A stretch of 48,563 nucleotides of DNA from an uncultured Chthonomonadales bacterium (lineage in GTDB: Bacteria > Armatimonadota > Chthonomonadetes > Chthonomonadales > CAJBBX01). The translations under genes were made by a program, and so were the position numbers. Under the pieces are notes generated by a model. That model did not search any database, was not told the DNA's origin, and worked only from the letters and a program-made list of their open reading frames with translations. Shown one piece after another: positions 8,312 through 16,799 of this stretch. The DNA lies in the NCBI GenBank assembly GCA_938005745.1, contig CALLMM010000049.1, positions 1-48,563 on the forward strand. The letters are read 5' to 3'. How positions within the stretch are numbered: the stretch's first letter is position 1; each line of letters begins with the position of its first letter.

Positions 8312-8593
8312 TCAGAGCATCTCCATCTCCACCTCGCCGACCGTAAGGAGGGGGCTGGACTCGATGTAGTCGAGTACCTTATCTAGGACGCGATGGACGT
8401 GGGAGGCGTCGTTGGCGACACAGGCAGCGCCTAATGTGGCACGCTGCCAGAGATCGTTGTCGTCCACTTCGGCGATAGAGACATTGAACTTCCGGCGCGT
8501 GGTCTCGATCAGGCTTTTAATCACCTGCCGCTTCTCTTTGAGCGAAGACCCTTCCGCCAGATAGACAACGACTGTCAGGGTTCCAATATGCAT
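8312..8593 (-). CDS. ylxP: DUF503 family protein YlxP
   Basis: This is 93 residues from the ATG MHIGTLTVVVYL. Family blocks: LAEGSSLKEKRQVIKSLIETTRRKFNVSIAEVDDNDLWQRATLGAACVANDASHVHRVLDKVLDYIES. The length matches DUF503/YlxP, which is regularly found between infB and rbfA and is thought to be involved in ribosome assembly. The longer in-frame extension upstream is rich in Arg/Pro and overlaps nothing conserved, so the short start is preferred. Confidence 0.88.
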   Translation of the reverse strand: MHIGTLTVVVYLAEGSSLKEKRQVIKSLIETTRRKFNVSIAEVDDNDLWQRATLGAACVANDASHVHRVLDKVLDYIESSPLLTVGEVEMEML

Positions 8594-8695
8594 GCTGTCA
8601 TGAATCCGACGCCCCGACGGGAAGATCCGGGAGGTCGGCTGCGGAGTGAGGGCGCGTCGTCGCCGGACAGAGGCTCCCCGCCGCACCGCACTGGA

Positions 8696-10627
8696 CTAAC
8701 GCTCCACCTGCCGCATCTCGTAGGCTTCGAGGATGTCGCCGACCTGCACATCGGAGAAATCGCTGACCACAACGCCGCACTCAAAGCCCTGCGCCATCTC
8801 GCGTACGTCGTCTTTGAGGTGCCGCAGCGATTCGATCTTGCCCGTATGGATGACGGTTCGCCCCCGACGGACGCGCACATCCGCGTTGCGCACGATCTTC
8901 CCCTCCGTCACGTAGCAGCCGGCGATCACCACGCCGCGCGGGGTCTGGAAACGCTGGCGCACCTCCGCCTTGCCCAGCGCCACCTCTTCGAAGACCGGCG
9001 CGAGCAGTCCCTTCATGGCGCGTTCGACCGCCTCGGTCAGCTCATAGATGATCTGATAGGTGCGCACGTCAATGCGTTCGCGCTCGGCGGCGGCGTGCGC
9101 AGGATTGTCCACCCGCACATTGAAGCCGACGACCACCGCCCCCGTCGAAGAGGCGAGCATAATATCGTCCTCGCTCACGTTGCCGACGGCGCTGCGCAGG
9201 ATCTTCAGCTTCACCTCGTCCTGCGGGAGCTGCTGCAGCTGCCCGACGACCGCCTCCACCGATCCCTGCACATCCCCCTTGATGATCAGGCGCAGCTCTT
9301 TGGTCTCTCCCTGACGGATCCTCTCCGCGATCTGCTCCAGCGTGATTCGCTGCGCCCCCGCCATCATCCGGGCGGTGCGCCGCTGCTGAATGCGCTGCTC
9401 GGCAATCTGGCGGGCGGTGCGCTCGTCCTTGACCTCCTCCAGCGTATCGCCCGCATCCGGAACCGTCGAAAGCCCCAGGATCTCGACGGGGGTCGCCGGT
9501 CCGGCTTTGGTCAGACGCTCGCCGCGCTCGTTCATCATGGCGCGGATCTTGCCGTAGGCGATGCCGCAGACTACGTTATCGCCCACCCGCAGCGTTCCCT
9601 CCTGCACCAGAACGGTCGCAACCGGTCCTGAGCCGGGACGCTGTTTCGCCTCGATGATGACGCCGGACGGACGCGCATGGGGATCGGCTCTCAGATCCAT
9701 CAGGTCTGCCTGGAAGAGAATATACTCCAGCAGCTCGTCGAGCCCGATCTTCTGCTTGGCGGAGACCGGAACGCACTCCACATCGCCGCCGTAGTCGCGG
9801 GGAACCAGATTATACTCGGTCAACTGGGTCTTGACCCGTTCCGGGTTGGCGTCGGGCTTATCAATCTTGTTGATCGCCACGATAATCGGCACTTCCGCCG
9901 CTTTGGCGTGGTCAATCGCCTCCACCGTCTGCTGCATGATTCCGTCGTCCGCCGCCACCACCAGAATTGCGATATCGGTCACGCTGGCTCCGCGGGCGCG
10001 CATAGCGGTAAACGCGGCATGACCGGGGGTGTCCAGGAAGGTTATCCGGCGCTTGTGTCCTTCGTAGTCCACCTCGACCTGATATGCGCCGATATGCTGG
10101 GTGATGCCGCCGAACTCTCCGGCAACGACGTTGGTATTGCGGATGGCGTCCAGCAGGGTGGTCTTTCCGTGATCTACATGCCCCATGATGGTCACCACCG
10201 GGGGACGCGGCTGCGGTCCGCCACCGGGGGCTTTGTGTCTGGGAGCCGCGGCGACTGCCACCGGCTTCTGCTCCACCTTCAACCGGACGGTGTAGCCGTA
10301 GACGCTCGCCAGCTTCTGCGCGACATCCATGGTCAGGCGCTGGTTGATCGCCGCCAGCACCCCCATAGACATCAGCTTCTTCTGCAGCTCCGGCGCCGCC
10401 ACCCCCATCGCGCTCGCCAGGTCCTTGACCGTCGCTCCCGCCTCCACTTCGACGACCTTGCCGCCGTTCTTCTTGCCAAACATTTCGCGCATCACCTGCG
10501 CGGTGTCGGCATCCACCATCGCCGCAGGACCGGGCGCGGAGACGCCGAGATCGTTGAGCGCGCTGAGCAGTTCTGCGTTGGACATCTCCAACTCTTTCGC
10601 CAGCTCACTCACACGGATGCTCATCAT
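8696..10627 (-). CDS. infB: Translation initiation factor IF-2
   Basis: This is 643 residues, a compact IF-2. Two IF2_N modules lie at about 1-50 and 65-115; the long disordered linker of proteobacterial IF-2 is missing. The G domain has GHVDHGKT (149-156), DTPGH (199-203) and NKID (253-256), followed by domain II and the C-terminal fMet-tRNA-binding domains ([24 protein letters not shown]). IF-2 delivers initiator tRNA to the 30S subunit. The RBS GAGGTGAT precedes two consecutive ATGs. It heads the operon infB-ylxP-rbfA-nrnA-truB-ribF. nusA and rimP, often upstream, are replaced here by topA. Confidence 0.97.
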   Translation of the reverse strand: MMSIRVSELAKELEMSNAELLSALNDLGVSAPGPAAMVDADTAQVMREMFGKKNGGKVVEVEAGATVKDLASAMGVAAPELQKKLMSMGVLAAINQRLTMDVAQKLASVYGYTVRLKVEQKPVAVAAAPRHKAPGGGPQPRPPVVTIMGHVDHGKTTLLDAIRNTNVVAGEFGGITQHIGAYQVEVDYEGHKRRITFLDTPGHAAFTAMRARGASVTDIAILVVAADDGIMQQTVEAIDHAKAAEVPIIVAINKIDKPDANPERVKTQLTEYNLVPRDYGGDVECVPVSAKQKIGLDELLEYILFQADLMDLRADPHARPSGVIIEAKQRPGSGPVATVLVQEGTLRVGDNVVCGIAYGKIRAMMNERGERLTKAGPATPVEILGLSTVPDAGDTLEEVKDERTARQIAEQRIQQRRTARMMAGAQRITLEQIAERIRQGETKELRLIIKGDVQGSVEAVVGQLQQLPQDEVKLKILRSAVGNVSEDDIMLASSTGAVVVGFNVRVDNPAHAAAERERIDVRTYQIIYELTEAVERAMKGLLAPVFEEVALGKAEVRQRFQTPRGVVIAGCYVTEGKIVRNADVRVRRGRTVIHTGKIESLRHLKDDVREMAQGFECGVVVSDFSDVQVGDILEAYEMRQVER

Positions 10628-10660
10628 AGACCGATCACCTCATTTCTGTGTTCTCCATGA

Positions 10661-10681
10661 GCGGAAGGCTCTGCCCTCCGC
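10661..10681 (-). promoter_or_regulatory. Second hairpin in infB leader
   Basis: A 9-bp stem with one G-U pair (10661-10669 with 10673-10681) and a 3-nt loop ends about 20 nt before the infB RBS. It may affect translation of infB. Confidence 0.4.
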
Positions 10682-10732
10682 GCTACTCACCGGAAAGCAG
10701 GATGCAGGCGCGTTCCGATCAGATTCAGAAGA

Positions 10733-10760
10733 AAGAGAGTGAGCAGCTGCCCACTCTCTT
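10733..10760 (-). promoter_or_regulatory. First hairpin in infB leader, terminator-like
   Basis: A 9-bp stem (10733-10741 with 10752-10760) is extended by two inner pairs across one mismatch. On the minus strand it is followed by a pyrimidine-rich tract (TCTTCTG). It lies downstream of the predicted infB promoter, so it would be part of the infB leader and could act as an attenuator. It may also stop read-through from topA. Confidence 0.45.
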
Positions 10761-10783
10761 CAAAATCGCTATCACTGAACGGT

Positions 10784-10812
10784 ATTATATCATATCCGGG
10801 AGGAAAACGCAA
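10784..10812 (-). promoter_or_regulatory. Sigma70-type promoter for infB operon
   Basis: On the minus strand, TTGCGT (10807-10812), a 17-bp spacer and TATAAT (10784-10789), with an extended -10 TG one base before it. Transcription would start near 10777, giving a leader of about 150 nt before infB. Confidence 0.75.
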
Positions 10813-10853
10813 ATTGGCTGGCGAGTTATTCGGCGGATGCGGCAGGGCGGCGG

Positions 10854-13157
10854 TCAGGCGGCGGCGTCTCCGGCTTCCGCCTTCTCCTGATAGCTGCAGT
10901 CCGGGTTGGAGCACTTGATCTTCCCGCTCGGTCTGCCGCGAAAGACCGACTCGCCCAGCGGATAGCGGCACTGCGGGCAGGCGCGCCCGACCAGACGCAG
11001 CCACGTCTTGAAGTCGCAGGCGGGATCGTTGGCGCACAGATAGAGCGTGCCGTATCGGGTCCTCTTCGCCATCACCTGCGCCCCGTCTTTCGGACAGAGA
11101 ATGCCGGTCGGCTCCAGATTGTTCGCGCCGGCTCCCCCCTCCTCGCCCGGCAGCTTCACCACCGTCCGGCACTTCGGATAGCCGGAGCAGCCCAGAAACT
11201 TGCCCAGCGGTCCCTGCCGCTCCACCAGCGGCTTGCCGCATTTGGGGCACTTCTGATCGGTGACGACGGGCTGCGGCTTCTCCTCCGGGGGGACCGGATT
11301 GCCGTCGGCGTCCAGGTTCAGGATCGTCCGGCACTTCGGATAGCCGGAGCAGCCCAGAAACAGTCCCCGCGCGCTCTGCCGCAGCATCAGCGGCTTGCCG
11401 CATTGGGGGCACTTATATTCGGTCTCGACCGCCTGCGGCTTGATCCGCTCCATCGTCTCATGCGCCCGGTCTATCGCCTCCTCAAAGGGACCGTAGAAGT
11501 CGCGCAGCAGGGTCACGCGATCCTGCTCTCCCTCCTCGATCCGGTCGAGCCTGGTCTCCATATCGGAGGTGAAGCCGACGTCCAGGATCTGCGGGAAGTG
11601 TTTCACCAGCAGATCGTTGACGGTCATCCCCAGCTCCGTCGGCTTGAACTTCTTCTCCTCCAGCTCCACATACTTCCGATCCACGATGGTCGAGATGATG
11701 CTGGCGTAGGTGCTGGGGCGTCCGATGCCCTTCTCCTCCAGCGCGCGCACCAGCGTCGCCTCCGTGTAGCGGGGAGGAGGCTCGGTGAAGTGCTGTTTCG
11801 GCTCCAGCTTCAGCAGGTCGAGGCTCTGCCCCTTTATCAGCGGCGGGAGCGGGTCGCGCTCCTCATCGGTCTTCTCGCTGGTGTCTCGCCCCTCCGTGTA
11901 GACCGTCATGAACCCGTCGAAGACCGCCACGGAGCCGGTCGCGCGAAAGATATAGGCGCTGGCTTCGATGTCGGCGGTGGTGACCATGAAGACGGCGGGA
12001 GCCATCTGGCTGGCGACCATCCGCTGCCAGATCAGGCGGTAGAGGCGCAGTTGATCCCGGCTGAGAAACTCCGCCACCTGGTCGGGCGTGCGGTAGAGGG
12101 AGGTCGGACGGATCGCCTCATGCGCGTCCTGCGCGGAGCCTTTCGCCCGGTACTGCGGCGGCTTTTCGGGACGATACTTCTCGCCGTACCGCTCCTCGAT
12201 AAAGCGGCGCGCCTCCTCCTGCGCTTCGGCGGCGACGCGGGTCGAGTCGGTGCGCATGTAGGTGATGAGACCGACGGCTCCCTGACTGCCCAGTTCCACC
12301 CCCTCATACAGCTGCTGCGCGAGCATCATCGTCTTGCGGCTGCCGAACCCGAGTTTGCGCGACGCCTCCTGCTGAAGCGTGCTGGTGATGAAGGGAGGCG
12401 CGGGATTGCGGCGACGCTCCTGCGAGCGAACCGCCTGCACCACATAGCGCGCTCCCTCCAGCGCGCGCACCACCGCCGAGGTCTCCTCCTCGTTCTTCAG
12501 CGCGAGCTTCTCTGCGCCCCGTCCGACCAGCTTTGCCTCGAAGGGGAACCGTTTTTCGGGAGGCTGGGGAGTCAGGGTCGCCGTCAGGCTCCAGTACTCC
12601 TCCGGAACAAAAGCCTGTATCTCTCGCTCCCGCTCGCAGACCAGGCGCACCGCCACCGACTGCACCCGTCCCGCCGACAGCCCCTTGCGCACCTTCTTCC
12701 ACAGCAGAGGGGAGAGCCGGTAGCCGACCAGCCGATCCAGAATGCGCCGTGCCTCCTGCGCGTTCACCCGCCGCTCATCAATGGTGCGCGGGTGGCGGAT
12801 GGCGTTCTCCACCGCCTGTCGGGTGATCTCATTGAACTCGATACGCTGCGCGTTTTTGAGCTTCAGCGCCTGCGCCAGATGCCAGGCGATCGCCTCGCCC
12901 TCCCGGTCGGGGTCGGACGCCAGATAGACCGTATCCGCCTGCTTCGCCGCCGCCGTCAGTCTCTTGAGGATCTCCCGCTTGTCGGGAATAGAGACATACT
13001 TGGGCTTGAAATCCTCCTCAATATCCACGCCGAGTTCGCGCTCCGGCAGGTCGCGCACGTGTCCCATCGAAGCCTCGACACGGTAGCCCGCCCCCAGAAA
13101 GTTCTTCAGCGTCTTCGTCTTCGCCGGCGACTCGACGATGATGAGCGATTTTGCCAT
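10854..13157 (-). CDS. topA: DNA topoisomerase I
   Basis: This is 767 residues from the ATG MAKSLIIVESPAKT, which has an RBS (CAGGAGATCAGGA) directly upstream. The TOPRIM domain has E9 and DPDREGE (82-88). The catalytic Tyr is Y300 in GLITYMRTDSTR. Four C-terminal zinc-ribbon modules follow: two near-identical copies (KCPQCGKPL...GCSGYPKC and KCPKCGKPL...GCSGYPKC), then CPKDG...CANDPAC and CPQC...CSNPDC. The enzyme relaxes negative supercoils. An in-frame start at 13190 lies at the predicted transcription start and is rejected. Confidence 0.97.
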   Translation of the reverse strand: MAKSLIIVESPAKTKTLKNFLGAGYRVEASMGHVRDLPERELGVDIEEDFKPKYVSIPDKREILKRLTAAAKQADTVYLASDPDREGEAIAWHLAQALKLKNAQRIEFNEITRQAVENAIRHPRTIDERRVNAQEARRILDRLVGYRLSPLLWKKVRKGLSAGRVQSVAVRLVCEREREIQAFVPEEYWSLTATLTPQPPEKRFPFEAKLVGRGAEKLALKNEEETSAVVRALEGARYVVQAVRSQERRRNPAPPFITSTLQQEASRKLGFGSRKTMMLAQQLYEGVELGSQGAVGLITYMRTDSTRVAAEAQEEARRFIEERYGEKYRPEKPPQYRAKGSAQDAHEAIRPTSLYRTPDQVAEFLSRDQLRLYRLIWQRMVASQMAPAVFMVTTADIEASAYIFRATGSVAVFDGFMTVYTEGRDTSEKTDEERDPLPPLIKGQSLDLLKLEPKQHFTEPPPRYTEATLVRALEEKGIGRPSTYASIISTIVDRKYVELEEKKFKPTELGMTVNDLLVKHFPQILDVGFTSDMETRLDRIEEGEQDRVTLLRDFYGPFEEAIDRAHETMERIKPQAVETEYKCPQCGKPLMLRQSARGLFLGCSGYPKCRTILNLDADGNPVPPEEKPQPVVTDQKCPKCGKPLVERQGPLGKFLGCSGYPKCRTVVKLPGEEGGAGANNLEPTGILCPKDGAQVMAKRTRYGTLYLCANDPACDFKTWLRLVGRACPQCRYPLGESVFRGRPSGKIKCSNPDCSYQEKAEAGDAAA

Positions 13158-13199
13158 ACGTCCTGATCTCCTGACAACAGCACATTTCAACAGAGCGCT

Positions 13200-13228
13200 A
13201 TGTTACCTACGTCCTTGCGCTTTGTCAA
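13200..13228 (-). promoter_or_regulatory. Sigma70-type promoter for topA
   Basis: On the minus strand, a perfect -35 TTGACA (13223-13228), a 17-bp spacer and TAACAT (13200-13205). Transcription would start near 13193, giving a leader of about 36 nt with the topA RBS. Confidence 0.75.
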
Positions 13229-13281
13229 GTCGATCCGCCAGGTCGCCCTGAGAAAACCGCACGCAGCCTCCTGCCCCTCCG

Positions 13282-14136
13282 TTACTCGCCGCAGATCGGA
13301 AACTGCGGAAGATTCATCTCCTGCCCGTCCGTCAGATTCAGATAGCTGGTGCAGACGTGATGGGGCGACTGCGCATGCTTGTAGCGCGTTCCGTCCGGCA
13401 TATAGATGATCACGAAAGCGCGTCTCTGCCGCTCGGTGCGGTTCTGCGGCGTGAAGTGGTAGTTGAGGCAGTGATGGAACATGCACTCCCCCGCCTTCAA
13501 CTCCACCGGCACGGTCTGCTCGCGATCCCAGGTGCGCACCTCCTGATAGAGGCTGCCCGGCTCTCCCGGTCCCATCGGCTTGGGCTCCAGGAAGATGTCG
13601 GGGGAGAGATCGCAGTCGGGCGGCTGAAAGCGCGGATCGCGGTGACTGCCCGGAACCACATGCATGCAGCCGTTGTCCGCCGTCGCGTCGTCCAGCGCGA
13701 GCCAGCAGGTGATCATGGTCGGTCGCTCCAGGGGCCAGAAGTAGAAGTCGTGATGACACTGAAACTTCTCGTTGTCTCCCGGCGGCTTGGAGATCACCTG
13801 ATCGTGCCACAGCCGCACATGCTCCACCGCCATCAACTCCCGGATTGCGCCGGTGATCAGCGGATGGTGGATCGTCTCCCGGTACTCCGGAGCCACCTTC
13901 CACATATTCACAAACTGATGAATGGCGCGCCGGACCTCTCCCTCCCCCTTTCGCGCATGACCGTACGCAAACTCCGGCGGAAGATTGGAGTAGTCGGTGC
14001 GGGTCAGCTCTTCCTCGATCACCCGGCTCAACGCCGTGCGCATCCGTTCGACCTGCTCGTCGGAGATCACACGCCCGAACTTCAGGTAGCCGTCCTGATG
14101 AAACTTCTCGATCTGCTGCGCCGTCAGAACACTCAT
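13282..14136 (-). CDS. Phytanoyl-CoA dioxygenase (PhyH) family oxygenase, copy 1
   Basis: This is 284 residues from the ATG MSVLTAQQIEKFHQDGYL, behind a GGGGAGGG RBS. The family uses Fe(II), O2 and 2-oxoglutarate. Visible parts: the N-terminal FHQDGYL typical of PhyH; the metal motif H128-x-D130 in CHHDFYF; the DNGCMHVVPGSH block (155-165); a distal His, probably H227 in NYHFTPQN; and nearby Arg (236, 239) for 2-oxoglutarate. The substrate is unknown. It is upstream of topA but topA has its own promoter. It is divergent from the PEP-CTERM gene. Confidence 0.88.
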   Translation of the reverse strand: MSVLTAQQIEKFHQDGYLKFGRVISDEQVERMRTALSRVIEEELTRTDYSNLPPEFAYGHARKGEGEVRRAIHQFVNMWKVAPEYRETIHHPLITGAIRELMAVEHVRLWHDQVISKPPGDNEKFQCHHDFYFWPLERPTMITCWLALDDATADNGCMHVVPGSHRDPRFQPPDCDLSPDIFLEPKPMGPGEPGSLYQEVRTWDREQTVPVELKAGECMFHHCLNYHFTPQNRTERQRRAFVIIYMPDGTRYKHAQSPHHVCTSYLNLTDGQEMNLPQFPICGE

Positions 14137-14242
14137 CGTACCCTCCCCTGTGCAGACTGCTGCTGCATGCCCGGCACACAGCCGCGATTTCCGGCAGTCC
14201 ATTTCCTGATAAGACCGATTTTTCCTGTATCCTCGCAAAAGA

Positions 14243-14251
14243 TTAATACCA
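14243..14251 (-). promoter_or_regulatory. Candidate extended -10 for PhyH gene 13282-14136
   Basis: On the minus strand, TGG followed by TATTAA, an extended -10 shape, about 100 nt before the PhyH start. No good -35 is seen. It lies directly beside the 22-bp repeat. Confidence 0.35.
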
Positions 14252-14252
14252 T

Positions 14253-14296
14253 ATTAAGAGATGTTTAAATCCCTATTAAGAGATGTTTAAATCCCT
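14253..14296. repeat. Two perfect 22-bp direct repeats in a divergent promoter region
   Basis: The unit ATTAAGAGATGTTTAAATCC plus CT occurs twice head to tail (14253-14274 and 14275-14296), and a further TTAAG follows at 14298. It is strongly AT-rich compared with its surroundings and contains TTTAAA. It lies between the divergent PhyH (minus) and PEP-CTERM (plus) genes. A 22-bp period is about two helical turns, as expected for tandem protein-binding sites. Confidence 0.8.
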
Positions 14297-14384
14297 GTTA
14301 AGCCCCACTAACTGGAACGCTCTATGCAGACAGGCATTTTTGACAGTGTTCTTGACTTTCATATTCAGAAAGGAAGAGTGCAGA

Positions 14385-15191
14385 ATGCAGCGCCTCTGGA
14401 GAGCGTGGCTGCCGGCAGCCACTCTGTCGTTGCTGGCAGCTCTACCCGTGCAGGCTCAGACCCTGTTCGCGTATGACGACTTTGACAGCAGCATCAACCT
14501 CGTTTCGCGTACCATCACACCGGATCTCTCCGGCAATCCTCTGCCGGGCACCTTTCCCGGCAGCCGGTTCGATGTCTTCGGCATCGTGGATCGCAATGTC
14601 AACTTCGACTTCGCCGACGATTCCGCTGGCTCTTTCCCGCCGGATCAGTTTGGCATCCTGAAGACGCGCAAGACGGATCGGGTGTTCGGCGTCGAAGACC
14701 TGCTCAACCCCGATAACTCCTCCGGAATCGGTTCGGCGATCTGGGTTTTCGACATCCGCGGCTATACTAATCTGCTGATCAGCATCGACTTTGCCGCGAT
14801 GGGAGACTTTGAGACCGCCAACGACTCGCATCGTTTTACCGTCTCTCTGGACGGCGGTCCGGAGCAGGACGTCTTCCTCTCCAGCGTCCGGGAGGACCTA
14901 GATCAGACCTACACCCTGGAGAGCGGCACCAAGGTTGTCCTGAACGATCCGATGGCGATCAACGGAATCCTGCTGGATAACAATCTTAAACGGATCTCCA
15001 GCCAGATACAGGGCGCGGGCAGCCTCCTGACCCTCAGGTTCTTCTCCTCCACCGACGGAGGCAGCGAGGTCTTTCTGTTCGACGACATTCGCCTCTATGG
15101 AACGCAGGTCGTCCCGGAGCCGGGAGCGCTGGCGTTCCTGGTCGGAGGCGGACTGACCGGACTGTTCGTTCTGGCGCGCCGACGACGATAG
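14385..15191 (+). CDS. Secreted PEP-CTERM sorting-domain protein
   Basis: This is 268 residues from the ATG MQRLWRAWLPAATL, behind AAGGAAG. A signal peptide (about 1-24) ends at VQAQ. The body is rich in Asp, Ser and beta-strand sequence with no recognised enzyme motif. The C-terminus is a complete PEP-CTERM anchor: VPEPGALAFLVGG, a hydrophobic segment, then ARRRR. Such proteins are processed and retained by an exosortase, often with an exopolysaccharide. No exosortase is in this window. A longer start at 14283 is not supported. Confidence 0.85.
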   Translation: MQRLWRAWLPAATLSLLAALPVQAQTLFAYDDFDSSINLVSRTITPDLSGNPLPGTFPGSRFDVFGIVDRNVNFDFADDSAGSFPPDQFGILKTRKTDRVFGVEDLLNPDNSSGIGSAIWVFDIRGYTNLLISIDFAAMGDFETANDSHRFTVSLDGGPEQDVFLSSVREDLDQTYTLESGTKVVLNDPMAINGILLDNNLKRISSQIQGAGSLLTLRFFSSTDGGSEVFLFDDIRLYGTQVVPEPGALAFLVGGGLTGLFVLARRRR

Positions 15192-15211
15192 AACCGCTTT
15201 GAGGCTGCCTG

Positions 15212-15251
15212 CCTCAGCCGCCTTTCGTGATGATGTGGGAGGCGGCTGAGG
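15212..15251. terminator. Bidirectional hairpin between convergent genes
   Basis: A perfect 12-bp stem (15212-15223 with 15240-15251) is further extended by an outer AACCGC/GCGGTT pairing (near 15192-15197 and 15256-15261). It lies between the convergent PEP-CTERM and aldo/keto reductase genes. No U-run is present. Confidence 0.55.
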
Positions 15252-15318
15252 AATCGCGGTTCGCCAGCAGGGAGAATGAGAGGAGTCGATACAGAAATGC
15301 GGGGGCACGACGCCGTCT

Positions 15319-16305
15319 TCACCGCGCCATGCCCGGTCCGTAGTACCTGCGCCCGAACGGCAGCCCGAACGGCTCCTCAAAGGGGCGGAACGGAACCATC
15401 GCCGCTATTGCGTCCAGCCGCTCCAGAACCTCCGCCGGCAGCGGTCCCTTCTCTACGGCAGCAGCGTTCTGCTCCACCTCCTCTATGGAGCGCGCCCCCA
15501 TCAGCACGCAGGAGACATCGGGGTTGGACAGCACAAAGCGCAGACCCGCCTCCGGCAGCGACAGCCCGATCTCGTCCAGATAGTCGTAGAGGGCGATGTA
15601 CTGCTCCCGGCGCGGCTTGCTCAGCCAGCGCGCCCCGTGGCGCACCTCCTCGTCGTAGCGGCGCGCCAGCGCGCCCTGCTGAAGCGGCGAACCGACGATG
15701 ATGCCGACGCCCTGCTCTCTGGCTGCCGGAAGCACTTCGATCTCCGCCTCCCGCCACAGCAGGCTGTAGTTGAAGGCGGTCAGAACGACATCAAACCGCC
15801 CTGTGCGGATGATCGGCGGCAGTTCATAGGCGGTCGTGCCGCCCAGTCCGGTGAAGCGGATGATCCCCTGCCGCTTTAGATCCTCCAGAACGCCCGTCAC
15901 AGGACCTTCGAATCGCTCCTTATCGCTCCACCAGTCGTACTGACCGGGGCGATCCGGCTCATGGATCATCAGGATATCAATGCAGTCGCGCTTCAGCAGC
16001 CGCAGGCTCTCCTCCACCGAACGCAGCAAGCCGTCCCGATCCTGCGCGTTGAAGGGCTGCGGTCTGCCGCCCAATTTGGTCGAGAGGATAAGAGGCGTCT
16101 GCACCTCCTGCAGAATCCGCCCCAGCACCTCCTCGCTGTTCAGATAGCCCGGAGCCGTGTCTATGTAGTTGACGCCCAGCTCCAGCGCGCGCAGCGTCGC
16201 GGCTCTCGCCTGCGCGAACTCCCCGCCCAGCGAGGAGACAAACAGCCCGCCCAGCCCCAGTTCGCTGACCTCCAGCCCGGTTTTTCCCAGTACGCGCCTC
16301 TTCAT
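15319..16305 (-). CDS. Aldo/keto reductase
   Basis: This is 328 residues, a complete (alpha/beta)8 aldo/keto reductase that uses NADPH to reduce aldehydes or ketones. The N-terminal MKRRVLGKTGLEVSELGLGG is typical. The catalytic tetrad can be placed: D49, Y54, K77 and H115 (ILMIHEPD). SSL-type cofactor-binding sequence lies at SPLQQGAL and the late GARSIEEVEQN. The RBS GAGGAGG is strong. The substrate is unknown. It belongs to the branch often annotated as galactose or pyridoxal-type dehydrogenases; I would not narrow it further. Its long upstream region carries a terminator facing the gene. Confidence 0.9.
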   Translation of the reverse strand: MKRRVLGKTGLEVSELGLGGLFVSSLGGEFAQARAATLRALELGVNYIDTAPGYLNSEEVLGRILQEVQTPLILSTKLGGRPQPFNAQDRDGLLRSVEESLRLLKRDCIDILMIHEPDRPGQYDWWSDKERFEGPVTGVLEDLKRQGIIRFTGLGGTTAYELPPIIRTGRFDVVLTAFNYSLLWREAEIEVLPAAREQGVGIIVGSPLQQGALARRYDEEVRHGARWLSKPRREQYIALYDYLDEIGLSLPEAGLRFVLSNPDVSCVLMGARSIEEVEQNAAAVEKGPLPAEVLERLDAIAAMVPFRPFEEPFGLPFGRRYYGPGMAR

Positions 16306-16469
16306 CGGTCCCTCCTCTTCCGGCAGAGTGATTCATTCGGAGCCTGTGCGGAGGATCGCCCGTCCGAACGGATATCTTCGGAGGCGGACTCCGTGCAGCA
16401 CAGCCGACACGCCCCTGTTTTCGAGAGAGGCGCGGCTCTTCCTGCCCGCTTGACGGGCGATCTCAGCAC

Positions 16470-16519
16470 AAAAAGAACTCTCTCCCACGCTCCGACTGGA
16501 GAGCGGGGAGAGAGTTCTT
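16470..16519 (-). terminator. Intrinsic terminator facing the aldo/keto reductase gene
   Basis: A perfect 14-bp stem (16473-16486 with 16506-16519), loop of 19 nt, followed on the minus strand by a T5 run (16470-16474, overlapping the stem end). This is a canonical Rho-independent terminator, but no minus-strand protein gene ends before it. It lies 165 bp upstream of the aldo/keto reductase start. Confidence 0.75.
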
Positions 16520-16627
16520 CCGGAGGAGTCGCAGGAACAGAGGTTTTGGGAGGGCTTTTACCGGGAGGTGACGGCGGGCGGCTCTTCTGCCGCCCCGGCG
16601 CGGCTCTCCGTGCATGTCAGCAGTCTC
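16470..16627 (-). ncRNA. Possible short structured RNA or attenuated leader
   Basis: A candidate promoter (TGG then TATTGT, -10 at 16634-16639, minus strand) would start RNA near 16627. It would run through a GGGCGGC hairpin (16576-16595) and stop at the intrinsic terminator at 16473-16519, about 157 nt in all. It could be a small RNA or the leader of the aldo/keto reductase gene. No known RNA family is recognised. Confidence 0.3.
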
Positions 16628-16799
16628 TTCCATACAATACCATATCGTTCGCCGACGCCCCTGCCTCTACCCTGCAGACCATTTTCAACAGGAATCTCTT
16701 CCGCCGGCGCAAAACCTGTAGCGGGGAGACGTCGACCGCGCTCCCCGCATGAACGCCCGGATCACATGATCGGTTCCGGCGCACAGGGAGATAAATCGA

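Larger units (their letters stand above)
16306..16799. other. 494-bp divergent intergenic region
   Basis: The region lies between the aldo/keto reductase (minus) and the GH4 gene (plus). No protein gene is credible. It holds a strong minus-strand terminator (16473-16519), a 7-bp GC stem (16576-16582 with 16589-16595) and a candidate minus-strand extended -10 (16634-16639). An AGGGAGAT RBS for the GH4 gene lies at its right end. Confidence 0.6.

Noticed and set aside
10105..10115. Another GAACTCTCC word, in infB coding sequence
   Set aside because: It is fixed by the conserved GEFGG residues of IF-2, so the word alone is not a regulatory signal.
10628..10853. T-box or ribosomal-protein-type leader for infB
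   Set aside because: No specifier loop or conserved T-box sequence is visible; the region is only described as a structured leader.
11403..13166. 587-codon plus-strand frame over topA
   Set aside because: It is a shadow of topA: low-complexity Leu/Arg-rich translation and no RBS or motif.
14340..14385. A perfect TTGACA at 14340-14345 before the PEP-CTERM gene
   Set aside because: No acceptable -10 lies at 16-18 bp; the best (TATTCA) would place the start inside the RBS.
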